This document shows positions 1 through 6,548 of a DNA stretch of 14,247 bases, piece after piece. The notes beneath the pieces are model-generated. The model was not told the origin of the DNA. It worked only from the letters and a program-made list of their open reading frames with translations, and ran no database searches. Both the position numbers and the translations under genes were made by a program. This DNA comes from Clostridiales bacterium (GTDB lineage: Bacteria > Bacillota > Clostridia > Christensenellales > CAG-314), in NCBI GenBank assembly GCA_004558105.1, contig SFEB01000026.1:1-14247 (forward strand). The letters run 5' to 3'. Positions within the stretch are counted from its first letter, which is position 1. The number at the start of each line of letters is the position of its first letter.

Positions 1-114
1 TTAACGAGAGCAATGAGTGTTGAACTTATTGAACGAGTTATAATCGGGGCAACTCCAAAAGATAAGAATACGCCAAGAAAAATACAAATCGTTTATAAAG
101 TCGATTTAGTGTAA
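1..114 (+). CDS. C-terminal end of a serine site-specific recombinase (partial)
   Basis: An open frame enters from the left edge and stops with TAA at 112-114, leaving 37 codons. The residues read LTRAMSVELIERVI, then a charged stretch, then RKIQIVYKVDLV. This matches the pattern that ends large serine recombinases of the DUF4368 type: a helix of the form 'L..ELIERI.V' followed by 'qkI.I.YkfvG'. Such proteins cut and rejoin DNA to integrate or excise mobile elements. The catalytic resolvase domain would lie outside the window, so activity cannot be judged. Only a short tail is visible, so the family call is a pattern match and could be wrong. The frame is followed by an AT-rich spacer and a hairpin at 136-178. 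Confidence 0.55.
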   Translation, partial: LTRAMSVELIERVIIGATPKDKNTPRKIQIVYKVDLV

Positions 115-129
115 ATTAAATAGAAAATA

Positions 130-178
130 AAAAAGGCACGGTAGTTTATCATTTGTCCATAATGATAGACTACCGTGC
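130..178 (-). terminator. Rho-independent terminator of the SGNH hydrolase gene
   Basis: An 18-bp inverted repeat (136-153 with 161-178, one G-T wobble, 7-nt loop) has arms beginning GCACGGTAGT. On the minus strand the stem is followed directly by a run of six T then ATTTT, the classic intrinsic terminator form. It lies about 73 nt after the minus-strand hydrolase stop. On the plus strand the stem is not followed at once by a T run, so a role in ending the recombinase transcript is possible but weaker. Confidence 0.8.
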
Positions 179-250
179 TACACTTTTGAAAATTTTTTCA
201 CAAAGATTAACAACTCGATAAATTGGAGTTTGTAATGCTGTTAAGCGCAG

Positions 251-967
251 TTATCTACCTAATAGTTGTTCGAGTGTGGGAGTTATCGTATTTGTAAGCA
301 CCTCGTATCCTGCGGATGTTAAGTGACCGCCATCGGTCGTATATTCTGCATATATTTCACCTGTTTCAAGATTCAAAAGTGGAGAATACAGATCGACAAA
401 TTCGTATCCGTATTTTTCTGACAGGAGCTTTATTTTAACGTTGTTATAAGCTGCTTTTTGATTGTTTTTGCCCCATTCCTGACTCATAGATGTAAGAGAT
501 AGCAATACTATTTTGGTATTTGGCAGATTTTCCTTAAATCCCTTCAAAATATTTTCATAGTTATCAAACATTGTATCAAAGTTGTTTGCCCCTATGAGCA
601 TGACTGCCACTTTGGGCTTTAAATCATAAACCGATACCTTAAGACGTTTTTCAAGACCAAAGGTCGTTTCACCACCAATTCCGCGATTAAGAACAAGATA
701 TTGCGGAAAGTATTTTTCAAGATCGTATCCGTCGGTAAGGCTGTCGCCAAGGAATGCAACGTCCACCTCATAGTCATCATATTTCTCGTTTTCCGCTGTA
801 TACATAGCAAGCTTTGCGTCATAATACTCCTGCACCGCTTTTAATAATTGCTCCTTCTCTCGCTTTTGCGGCAACGCCACAGCAAAAATATATGTAAGAC
901 TTACCCCTATAGCCAATAAAATAGAGAACGCTACCGTTGCAAGAATAATCTTCCTCTTTTTAGTCAT
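251..967 (-). CDS. Membrane-anchored SGNH/GDSL-family hydrolase
   Basis: This 238-residue protein starts with a basic tip and one hydrophobic helix (about residues 6-32), so it is probably held in the membrane with the enzyme outside the cell. The SGNH blocks are visible: GDSLTDG with nucleophile Ser76; NRGIGG with the block II glycine (about 96-98); GANN with block III Asn128; and DGGH with Asp212 and His215 completing the catalytic set. These enzymes hydrolyse esters such as lipids or acetyl groups on sugars; the substrate cannot be told from sequence. The start is supported by AGGAGGGG just upstream. The gene is monocistronic, divergent from the YDG-repeat protein, and ends in the hairpin at 136-178. 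Base use looks more AT-rich than in the genes to its right. Confidence 0.88.
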   Translation of the reverse strand: MTKKRKIILATVAFSILLAIGVSLTYIFAVALPQKREKEQLLKAVQEYYDAKLAMYTAENEKYDDYEVDVAFLGDSLTDGYDLEKYFPQYLVLNRGIGGETTFGLEKRLKVSVYDLKPKVAVMLIGANNFDTMFDNYENILKGFKENLPNTKIVLLSLTSMSQEWGKNNQKAAYNNVKIKLLSEKYGYEFVDLYSPLLNLETGEIYAEYTTDGGHLTSAGYEVLTNTITPTLEQLLGR

Positions 968-1035
968 AAAGATCCCCTCCTAATTTGTTAATCATCTTAA
1001 AAGTGGCCGTCAAATTCTTATTTATCGGTAAGTTT

Positions 1036-1064
1036 ATTATAGCATAAAAGCAAGAAAACTTCAA
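1036..1064 (-). promoter_or_regulatory. Sigma-A-like promoter of the SGNH hydrolase gene
   Basis: Read on the minus strand, TTGAAG (1064-1059) is followed by 17 nt and TATAAT (1041-1036), with TGC just before the -10 as an extended -10. It sits about 70 nt upstream of the hydrolase ATG. The rest of the 968-1262 spacer is AT-rich. I see no convincing promoter there for the divergent plus-strand gene. Confidence 0.65.
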
Positions 1065-1262
1065 GTTGTTTTGTGTGAGTAAAAGAGAACTCGGTTTAAA
1101 AGAGTTGAGCTTCATAAGTTTTTCAATTTTTATTTCTATTGTGACGCGCCCACTGTTGTGTTTTTTTATTTTTTTGAACGAATGGTTTATAAATGGATTT
1201 TGCTCTTAAAATGCATAACCTTTTTTATTTTAGACACACTAACCGAAAAAGGAGAAATAGTA

Positions 1263-2474
1263 ATGTCCAAAATTGACGAAAATCAAAATCTTTCCAATGA
1301 TTTACAAGACCGGACGTCGGTAAAAACCAAAAAGAAAAACGACGGTGACGCTGCGGTATGGATTTTTACACTTATTATTCTTGCCGCATTCGTTTTGCTT
1401 ATTGTCTGGGCGACAAAAAGCAGTAAAGTTACCGTTTACGGCGATTTGTCAGCCGAAGAAAGCTATCGTTACGGCAGTGACTCTAAGGCGCAACTGACCT
1501 TAACCAACGGTTATGCGGCTCAGGGCAAAGAAATAATATGGCTCGTCGATGACCGCGAGGTCGGCAGAGTCGCGTATTCCGCCGACGCCGACTTGTCTCT
1601 TGACGTGGGTAAGCTTTCGGTCGGAAGTCATAAGATTACAGCCAGACTCGACGAAGAGATACTGTCTGAAACAACGGTCAATGTGTCCAGACCGCTCCTT
1701 ACGGTTAACGTTCCCAAAAGGACGATAACCTACGGCGAAAGCATGGATGAACTTACGGCAACGGCAGAAGGTTGGGTGGACGACGATACCGCCGAAAGCG
1801 TCGGGTTTAACGGCAACATTTATTTTGAATCTTCTTCGCAGGCTGCGGTCGGAGTATATCCGTTGTTGGTAAACTTTACTTCCGACAAGTACGAAGTGGT
1901 GATTAACGAAGGTGACCTTACCGTTTTGCCTAAAGAGTTGACTTTTGCGCCCTGTCAATTTGCCAAGGTTTACGACGGGACCACAAAAATAAACTCAAGC
2001 GGACTCGTTCTCGAAGGACTTATTAATAATGATTTGGTGACGGCAAACGTGACTTTGGAGTTTTTAGATAAAACTGTCGGCGCGAATAAGGAGATTACCG
2101 TCGTTAACTGCCAACTTGAGGGCGCGAACTCTGGAAATTATGTCGTAAATTGTCAGAATGCTTCGTTTTGCGGCACGATAACTCCGTTAAATATCGCGTT
2201 AGAAGGAGTTGAAGCTATGGATAAGGTATTTGACGGCACGACAAGCGTAACTTTTGCCAACGGCGGCAGTTTGAAGGGGATTTTGCCTTCCGATAAGGTC
2301 AGTATAGGTTCTATCAATGCGCATTTTGTCGACGCAAAACGCGGTACGGATAAAACAGTCGTTATCGAAAACGTAACGCTGGTAGGTGAGGACGGCGAAA
2401 ACTACGTCGTAACTCCCTCGACCACGACTGCCGATATACTCGGTAAAAGTTCACAATCGGTTACTAGCGGGTAA
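1263..2474 (+). CDS. Membrane-anchored surface protein with MBG-like and YDG-like repeats
   Basis: The protein has 403 residues with the ATG at 1263, chosen because GGAGAA lies 7 nt upstream. A longer frame back to a GTG at 1158 has no ribosome site and adds an implausible hydrophobic tail. Layout: a polar lysine-rich N-terminus, one membrane helix (about 31-51) acting as signal anchor, a region with no clear family (55-143), an MBG-like domain (about 145-223, core TITYGES then VGVYPLLVNF), and two YDG-like units (about 225-308 and 310-392) marked by KVYDGTT and KVFDGTT. Such beta-sandwich repeats occur in bacterial adhesins and other extracellular proteins. No LPXTG sorting signal is visible. 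The partner or ligand is unknown. The gene ends at the shared terminator before convergent upp. Confidence 0.8.
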   Translation: MSKIDENQNLSNDLQDRTSVKTKKKNDGDAAVWIFTLIILAAFVLLIVWATKSSKVTVYGDLSAEESYRYGSDSKAQLTLTNGYAAQGKEIIWLVDDREVGRVAYSADADLSLDVGKLSVGSHKITARLDEEILSETTVNVSRPLLTVNVPKRTITYGESMDELTATAEGWVDDDTAESVGFNGNIYFESSSQAAVGVYPLLVNFTSDKYEVVINEGDLTVLPKELTFAPCQFAKVYDGTTKINSSGLVLEGLINNDLVTANVTLEFLDKTVGANKEITVVNCQLEGANSGNYVVNCQNASFCGTITPLNIALEGVEAMDKVFDGTTSVTFANGGSLKGILPSDKVSIGSINAHFVDAKRGTDKTVVIENVTLVGEDGENYVVTPSTTTADILGKSSQSVTSG

Positions 2475-2508
2475 CTTGTCGAACGACTAAAAGATAAAAA
2501 GAAATACA

Positions 2509-2536
2509 AAAAACGCACCCATAAAGGTGCGTTTTT
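2509..2536. terminator. Bidirectional terminator between the YDG-repeat gene and upp
   Basis: AAAAACGCACC (2509-2519) pairs perfectly with GGTGCGTTTTT (2526-2536) around a 6-nt loop. The U-rich tail works in both directions, as expected between two convergent genes. Confidence 0.85.
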
Positions 2537-2565
2537 CATATTATAAGGTTTTATTCTTGTTTTTA

Positions 2566-3192
2566 TTATTTCGTGCCGAAAATTCTGTCGCCTGCGTCTC
2601 CGAGGCCGGGGAGTATATATCCGTTTTCGTTGAGGCAGCGATCCTTTTGGGCAACGTAAATCTGAACGTCGGGATGAGCCTTTTGGACGGCTTCGATACC
2701 GACGGGAGCCGCGATTATATTCATCAGCTTGATTTTTTTCGCGCCGTGTTTTTTAAGCAGGTCGATTGCCGCTACCGCACTGCCGCCCGTTGCAAGCATC
2801 GGGTCGATAATGATGCAGATTTTTTCATTGATTTTTTCGGGGAGTTTGCAATAATACTCTTTGGGTTGGAGTGTGTCATGGTCGCGATACATACCGATGT
2901 GTCCGACTTTTGCAGTGGGAAGAAGGGTGTGAATACCGTTTACCATGCCGAGTCCGGCTCTCAAAATCGGGATAATGGCAACGCTGTTTTCAACAACTAC
3001 GGTCTGGGTTGTCGTTTCCAGCGGAGTGGCAACGCTGACTTCTTTGGTTGGTATGTCGTTAAGGGCTTCGAAAGCCATTAAAGTCGTGATTTCTTCGATA
3101 AGTTCTCTGAATTGATTGGTGTGCGTGTGCTTGTCGCGGAGTAACGCAACTTTATGCTTGATAAGTGGATGATCAAAAATAACAACGCTCAT
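2566..3192 (-). CDS. upp: Uracil phosphoribosyltransferase
   Basis: Upp joins uracil to PRPP to make UMP and pyrophosphate, the cytosolic pyrimidine salvage step. The 208-residue length is normal for the family. Recognisable blocks include the N-terminal IDHPLI-type start (IFDHPLIKHK), PILRAGLGMV (74-84), the PRPP-binding loop DPMLATGG (130-137) and the uracil-binding C-terminus PGLGDAGDR (195-203) ending in FGTK. The start is supported by TGGAGG upstream of the ATG. The segment before the uracil loop reads AQKDRCLNENGY, slightly different from the more usual AALDEKLNEHGY, but no key residue is missing. It is a single-gene unit, divergent from the DUF4438 operon. No pyrimidine-linked leader is obvious. 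Confidence 0.97.
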   Translation of the reverse strand: MSVVIFDHPLIKHKVALLRDKHTHTNQFRELIEEITTLMAFEALNDIPTKEVSVATPLETTTQTVVVENSVAIIPILRAGLGMVNGIHTLLPTAKVGHIGMYRDHDTLQPKEYYCKLPEKINEKICIIIDPMLATGGSAVAAIDLLKKHGAKKIKLMNIIAAPVGIEAVQKAHPDVQIYVAQKDRCLNENGYILPGLGDAGDRIFGTK

Positions 3193-3225
3193 TGTTTTTT
3201 CCTCCAGGATAGATTTCTTACGTAT

Positions 3226-3254
3226 ACTTTAAAACAATTTTTACGATTTTGCAA
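3226..3254 (-). promoter_or_regulatory. Candidate promoter of upp
   Basis: On the minus strand, TTGCAA (3254-3249), a 17-nt spacer and TAAAGT (3231-3226) lie upstream of upp. The -10 is only a moderate match, so this is tentative. Confidence 0.4.
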
Positions 3255-3323
3255 GTATTTTGAGGTTCGTTGCAATTATTTTCAGCAAATTTTTTTATTT
3301 GTCGGGAAAAACCGTTTTAACGG

Positions 3324-3352
3324 TTGAATTTTTTTGATTAAAACTATATAAT
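3324..3352 (+). promoter_or_regulatory. Sigma-A-like promoter of the DUF4438/radical SAM unit
   Basis: TTGAAT (3324-3329), a 17-nt spacer and a perfect TATAAT (3347-3352) lie about 20 nt before the ATG, giving a very short leader. A 7-bp inverted repeat, AACCGTT-TT-AACGGTT (3310-3325), ends inside the -35 element and could be an operator. Confidence 0.65.
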
Positions 3353-3370
3353 AATCGTAGCGAGGTAATT

Positions 3371-4240
3371 ATGTTAAAGACAAATAAAGAAAAAATCGTT
3401 ATTCAATCGGTAAGCGGTAAAGTTCACAATCCGACCGTCCGTAAAACCGTTCAGCGCTTTACTGCGGAGAGCGAAGTCGTGGCGTATCCTACCGTCGGAG
3501 CAATCTGCTACAACGTGACGTTGGGCGACAGCGTTTACGGTTGGGCAGGCGACCATGTCGAACCCGACGTATCCTGTACCAACGATTCGGAAATGGAAAA
3601 CGGGGCGTTGAACTTTTTGTCTTGCGTGGGCAACGAAGTTAAGGTCGTGAGCGGCGACGCGCGCGGAAAGACAGGTATCGTAACGGGTAAACACGGAGGT
3701 ATCGAACATCTTATCGTCTGGTTTGACAAAGAGACCAAAGAGCTGCTTTGTCCCAACGACAAAATTTTAGTCAAAGCGGCGGGGCAAGGGCTTGCTCTTT
3801 GTGATTATCCCGACGTACGGGTGTTGAATATCGATCCGGAATTACTTGAAAAATTACCTATTAAAGAGGAAAACGGCAAATTGAAGGTAGGCGTCAGAGG
3901 TATCGTTCCCGCTTACTTTATGGGTAGCGGAATAGGCAGTAACGACGCCGCTACGGGCGATTACGATATAATGACTCAGGACCGCGCCGCAATAGACAAA
4001 TGCGGATTGAACGACCTTCGTTTCGGCGACCTTGTTTACCTTAAAGACTGTGACAACACCATCGGTCGCGGTTATTACGACGGGAGCGGAACGGTAGGCG
4101 TCGTCGTACACAGCGACTGTCTTATCGTCGGGCACGGTCCCGGCGTAACGGCGTTACTCACCAGCAGAAAAAGAATTTTCGAGCCGTATATCGACGAAAA
4201 CGCCAATATCGGTAAAATTTTAGGAATCAACAAGGACTGA
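3371..4240 (+). CDS. DUF4438 domain protein of unknown function
   Basis: This 289-residue protein has no membrane segment and no signal peptide, so it should be cytosolic. It matches the DUF4438 family by its characteristic blocks: CYNVTLGDSVYGWAGDHVEP (47-66), GNEVKVVSGDARGKTGIVTG (88-107) followed by KHGGIEH, and GQGLALCDYPDVRVLNIDP (138-156). The second block resembles a KOW-type motif of the sort found in L24 and NusG. Structures of homologues exist, but I know of no established biochemical function and assign none. The start follows a short GAGG ribosome site. The stop is 4 nt before the radical SAM gene, whose ribosome site (AAGGA) lies inside this gene, so the two are almost surely co-translated. 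The C-terminal part is rich in Gly-Ser turns (MGSGIGSND; RGYYDGSGTVG). Confidence 0.82.
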   Translation: MLKTNKEKIVIQSVSGKVHNPTVRKTVQRFTAESEVVAYPTVGAICYNVTLGDSVYGWAGDHVEPDVSCTNDSEMENGALNFLSCVGNEVKVVSGDARGKTGIVTGKHGGIEHLIVWFDKETKELLCPNDKILVKAAGQGLALCDYPDVRVLNIDPELLEKLPIKEENGKLKVGVRGIVPAYFMGSGIGSNDAATGDYDIMTQDRAAIDKCGLNDLRFGDLVYLKDCDNTIGRGYYDGSGTVGVVVHSDCLIVGHGPGVTALLTSRKRIFEPYIDENANIGKILGINKD

Positions 4241-4244
4241 GAAA

Positions 4245-5120
4245 ATGAAATGTTACGACTGTCCCGTGCGTTGCGGGGCGGACAGAGAAAAAGGCGTCGG
4301 TGCATGCAAAGCGCCTGAAGAATTTAAAATCGCGCATGCGGACTTACATTTTTGGGAAGAGCCGTGTATAAGCGGTAAACGAGGTACGGGCGCAGTCTTT
4401 TTCAGCGGCTGTAATCTCAACTGCGTGTTTTGCCAGAACTTTAAAATAAGCGGCACGGGTAGCGGCAAAGTGGTTTCGGAAGAAGAGTTGACGGATATAA
4501 TCTTTGCCTTAGTCGAACGCGGTGCTCAGACCGTTAGTTTCGTTACTCCGAGTCACTATATTACGCCTTTGGCTGAGTTTCTCGCGGTTTTAAAGCCAAA
4601 ACTTAACGGTATTCCAATCGTGTACAACAGCGGCGGCTACGACAGCGTCGAAGGATTGAAAAAGCTTGACGGTCTGGTGGACGTTTATTTGCCCGACTAC
4701 AAATACGGCGACTCTGAGTTGGCAAAAAAATACGGCGCACGCGCCGATTATCCCTCGGTTGCGTTCGCCGCCGTAAAAGAGATGATTTCACAGCAACCGA
4801 ATACCGTTTTCGACGAGGACGGGGTGATACGAAAGGGTGTTATTGTCCGTCATCTGGTACTACCCGGGTGCATTGAAAACACCAAACTTGCTTTGGACGT
4901 TATCCGCGATTTCGGCAGGGACGTGTACGTAAGTCTGATGGCGCAATATTTCCCCGTTAACAAACCGATTGAGTTCGACAACCTTAGACGTCGGCTGACG
5001 CAAGAGGAGTACGATCAGGCGATCGATTATTTTTTCGATATCGGCTTAAAAAACGGTTTTTCGCAGGAGTTGACGGCGGCAGACGAAGGATTCGTTCCCG
5101 ACTTTAATTTTTTTAAGTGA
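4245..5120 (+). CDS. PflX-like radical SAM protein (COG1313 type)
   Basis: The radical SAM cluster motif C-x3-C-x2-C is seen as GCNLNCVFCQNF, with Cys56, Cys60 and Cys63 binding a 4Fe-4S cluster that cleaves S-adenosylmethionine. A second cysteine group in the first 21 residues (Cys3, Cys6, Cys10, Cys21) is typical of the PflX branch and may bind another cluster or metal. Further family blocks are VSFVTPSHYITP (about 97-108), IPIVYNSGGYDS and VDVYLPDYKYG. The 291-residue length fits. The family resembles pyruvate formate-lyase activases, but its real substrate is not established. I see no glycyl radical enzyme in the window. It is translationally coupled to DUF4438, and a strong terminator follows. 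Confidence 0.88.
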   Translation: MKCYDCPVRCGADREKGVGACKAPEEFKIAHADLHFWEEPCISGKRGTGAVFFSGCNLNCVFCQNFKISGTGSGKVVSEEELTDIIFALVERGAQTVSFVTPSHYITPLAEFLAVLKPKLNGIPIVYNSGGYDSVEGLKKLDGLVDVYLPDYKYGDSELAKKYGARADYPSVAFAAVKEMISQQPNTVFDEDGVIRKGVIVRHLVLPGCIENTKLALDVIRDFGRDVYVSLMAQYFPVNKPIEFDNLRRRLTQEEYDQAIDYFFDIGLKNGFSQELTAADEGFVPDFNFFK

Positions 5121-5172
5121 AGCGCCGTTATTCTATGCGGGCGCAGTTTAAACGAGAATACGTAATTATACG

Positions 5173-5202
5173 AAGTCAACCGTAAAAGGTTGACTTTTTT
5201 TT
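5173..5202 (+). terminator. Rho-independent terminator after the radical SAM gene
   Basis: AAGTCAACC (5173-5181) pairs perfectly with GGTTGACTT (5188-5196) around a 6-nt loop and runs into eight T. It lies about 50 nt after the stop codon. Confidence 0.9.
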
Positions 5203-5218
5203 CTCGCTGTGTTACATT
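5190..5218 (+). promoter_or_regulatory. Candidate promoter of the P-type ATPase-like gene, built into the terminator
   Basis: TTGACT (5190-5195) is part of the right arm of the upstream terminator hairpin. A 17-nt spacer follows, then TACATT (5213-5218), a 4 of 6 match to the -10, about 20 nt before the ATG. There is little other room for a promoter between the genes. Confidence 0.45.
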
Positions 5219-5238
5219 ACATTTCTCGGAGGAACTAA

Positions 5239-6528
5239 ATGTCGGAAAACTGTTGTCACGGTGGTTGTTGCTGCCACAAACACGGCTTTAACAGTATGAA
5301 ATGCAGGCTGTGGGTACTTATCGTCGCCGCAGAATTGTGTATCGTCTCGTATTTTTGGGACGATATTCTTGGCGATGCGTACGAAACCGGAAAGTACTTC
5401 AATCCTGCATGGTTGGTAGTGCTAATTTGCGGCGGTCCGCTTATTGTCGACGGATTCAAAGAACTTTTCAAGGAGAAAAGGGTAGGTACGAGTCTTCTCA
5501 TCTCCGTTGCGATATTCGCTTGTATCGCGTTGGAAATTCTTTGCTGGTGCGGAGTAGCGTTGGACGGACATTCGGGCGGTCACGATCACAGTAATCTGTT
5601 TTCGGCGGCGGAAGTGGCGTTTATCATGTGGTTCGGCGAGCTTCTGGAAGATTTTGCCGTTGCAAAACTGACTAAAAAACAAGCGACGAACAACCATGAC
5701 CACGGTCATTCTCACGCAGGAGAAGGCAAAAAGACCAGGATAGAACGCACGGTTGACAAGTGGGCGGGCATAATCGTACCCTCTGCCGTCGTTATTGCCG
5801 TCGTCGTATTCGTCCTCGTGCTTACCGTCTTTAAAGAAGATTGGCACGTCGCTCTTACTCGTGCAATGACCGTGCTGGTGGTGTTCTGTCCGTGCAGCCT
5901 CGTGCTGTCCACTCCAACTGCTATCGTCGCGGGATTGCGTAACGCAAGCAGTAAAAATATCGTTATAAAAAACGGCAGTGCGCTGGAGCGTGTGGCAAAA
6001 ACCGACGTCGTCGTACTCGATACGGATACGGACGGGTGTGATTTGAAAGAAATTTTAGCCAGACGTAATACGGAAGTCGTTTCTTTTTCTACCGACGCAG
6101 ACTCCGGACAAAAGGTAGAAGAAATCGGCAGATTAAAGCGTGACGGCAGGGTTGTGTGTTACGTCGGAGACAGCGACAAAGAATCCGCCGCTTTTTCGGC
6201 TGCGGACGTAAGTATGCTGACGGGTAGCGGCGAAAGCTGTGATTTTGCCGATATCAATCTTGGCGGCGGAACGGAAAAAGTGGACGGTATACTGCGTTTC
6301 GGCAAACGGGTACTGGCTACCATTACCGCCAATATCATATTGGCTGTTTCCGTAAATCTGGTGTCGGTTGTGCTGAGTCTGTTCGGTTATCTCGACCCCG
6401 TTATAGGCGCTCTCGTTCACAATGGCGGCACTATTCTGGTGGTAATCAACTCCGCTTTTTTGCTTGCCGTAAAAAAACCTTTTCAATCGGGTAATTCTCG
6501 ACAAAGCGACCTGACTTGTGGAAAGTAA
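5239..6528 (+). CDS. Degenerate P1B-type ATPase homologue lacking the catalytic domains (pseudoenzyme candidate)
   Basis: Over its membrane parts this 429-residue protein is plainly a heavy-metal P-type ATPase. About eight hydrophobic segments (near 23-40, 56-72, 84-106, 120-140, 174-197, 206-232, 359-383, 388-411) match helices MA to M6. The metal-site motif CPC (217-219) sits in VVFCPCSLVLSTPTAIVAG, followed by the usual IKNGSALERVAKTDVVVLD. The rest is gone. The actuator domain with its TGE loop is replaced by about 30 residues containing NHDHGHSH (152-159). The phosphorylation motif DKTGT reads DTDTDG (from Asp261). The nucleotide-binding domain is absent: only about 50 residues separate Asp261 from the hinge, instead of roughly 200 or more. 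The hinge GDGxND reads GDSDKE (310-315). His/Cys clusters occur at the N-terminus (CCHGGCCCHKH) and in the M1-M2 loop (GHSGGHDH). The frame is clean, with GGAGG before the ATG. ATP-driven pumping looks impossible; metal binding, sensing or passive transport are guesses. Confidence 0.82.
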   Translation: MSENCCHGGCCCHKHGFNSMKCRLWVLIVAAELCIVSYFWDDILGDAYETGKYFNPAWLVVLICGGPLIVDGFKELFKEKRVGTSLLISVAIFACIALEILCWCGVALDGHSGGHDHSNLFSAAEVAFIMWFGELLEDFAVAKLTKKQATNNHDHGHSHAGEGKKTRIERTVDKWAGIIVPSAVVIAVVVFVLVLTVFKEDWHVALTRAMTVLVVFCPCSLVLSTPTAIVAGLRNASSKNIVIKNGSALERVAKTDVVVLDTDTDGCDLKEILARRNTEVVSFSTDADSGQKVEEIGRLKRDGRVVCYVGDSDKESAAFSAADVSMLTGSGESCDFADINLGGGTEKVDGILRFGKRVLATITANIILAVSVNLVSVVLSLFGYLDPVIGALVHNGGTILVVINSAFLLAVKKPFQSGNSRQSDLTCGK

Positions 6529-6548
6529 AATACAATAATAAGGTGTTT

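Noticed and set aside
1158..1262. N-terminal extension of the YDG-repeat protein from a GTG start
   Set aside because: No ribosome site precedes the GTG, and the added residues are a run of Phe and other hydrophobics from AT-rich spacer. ATG 1263 has GGAGAA at good spacing.
2527..3081. A 184-codon plus-strand frame opposite upp
   Set aside because: It is fully antisense to a confidently identified upp, resembles no family and has no ribosome site.
5239..6528. The P-type ATPase-like gene as a frameshifted pseudogene with missing domains in another frame
   Set aside because: Too few nucleotides lie between the flanking motifs to hold the actuator or nucleotide-binding domains in any frame. 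The domains are truly absent and the frame is continuous.
6516..6548. TTG start for the HAD phosphatase
   Set aside because: It would overlap the upstream stop and lacks a ribosome site. ATG 6549 has AAGG and begins right before the HAD motif, as is normal.
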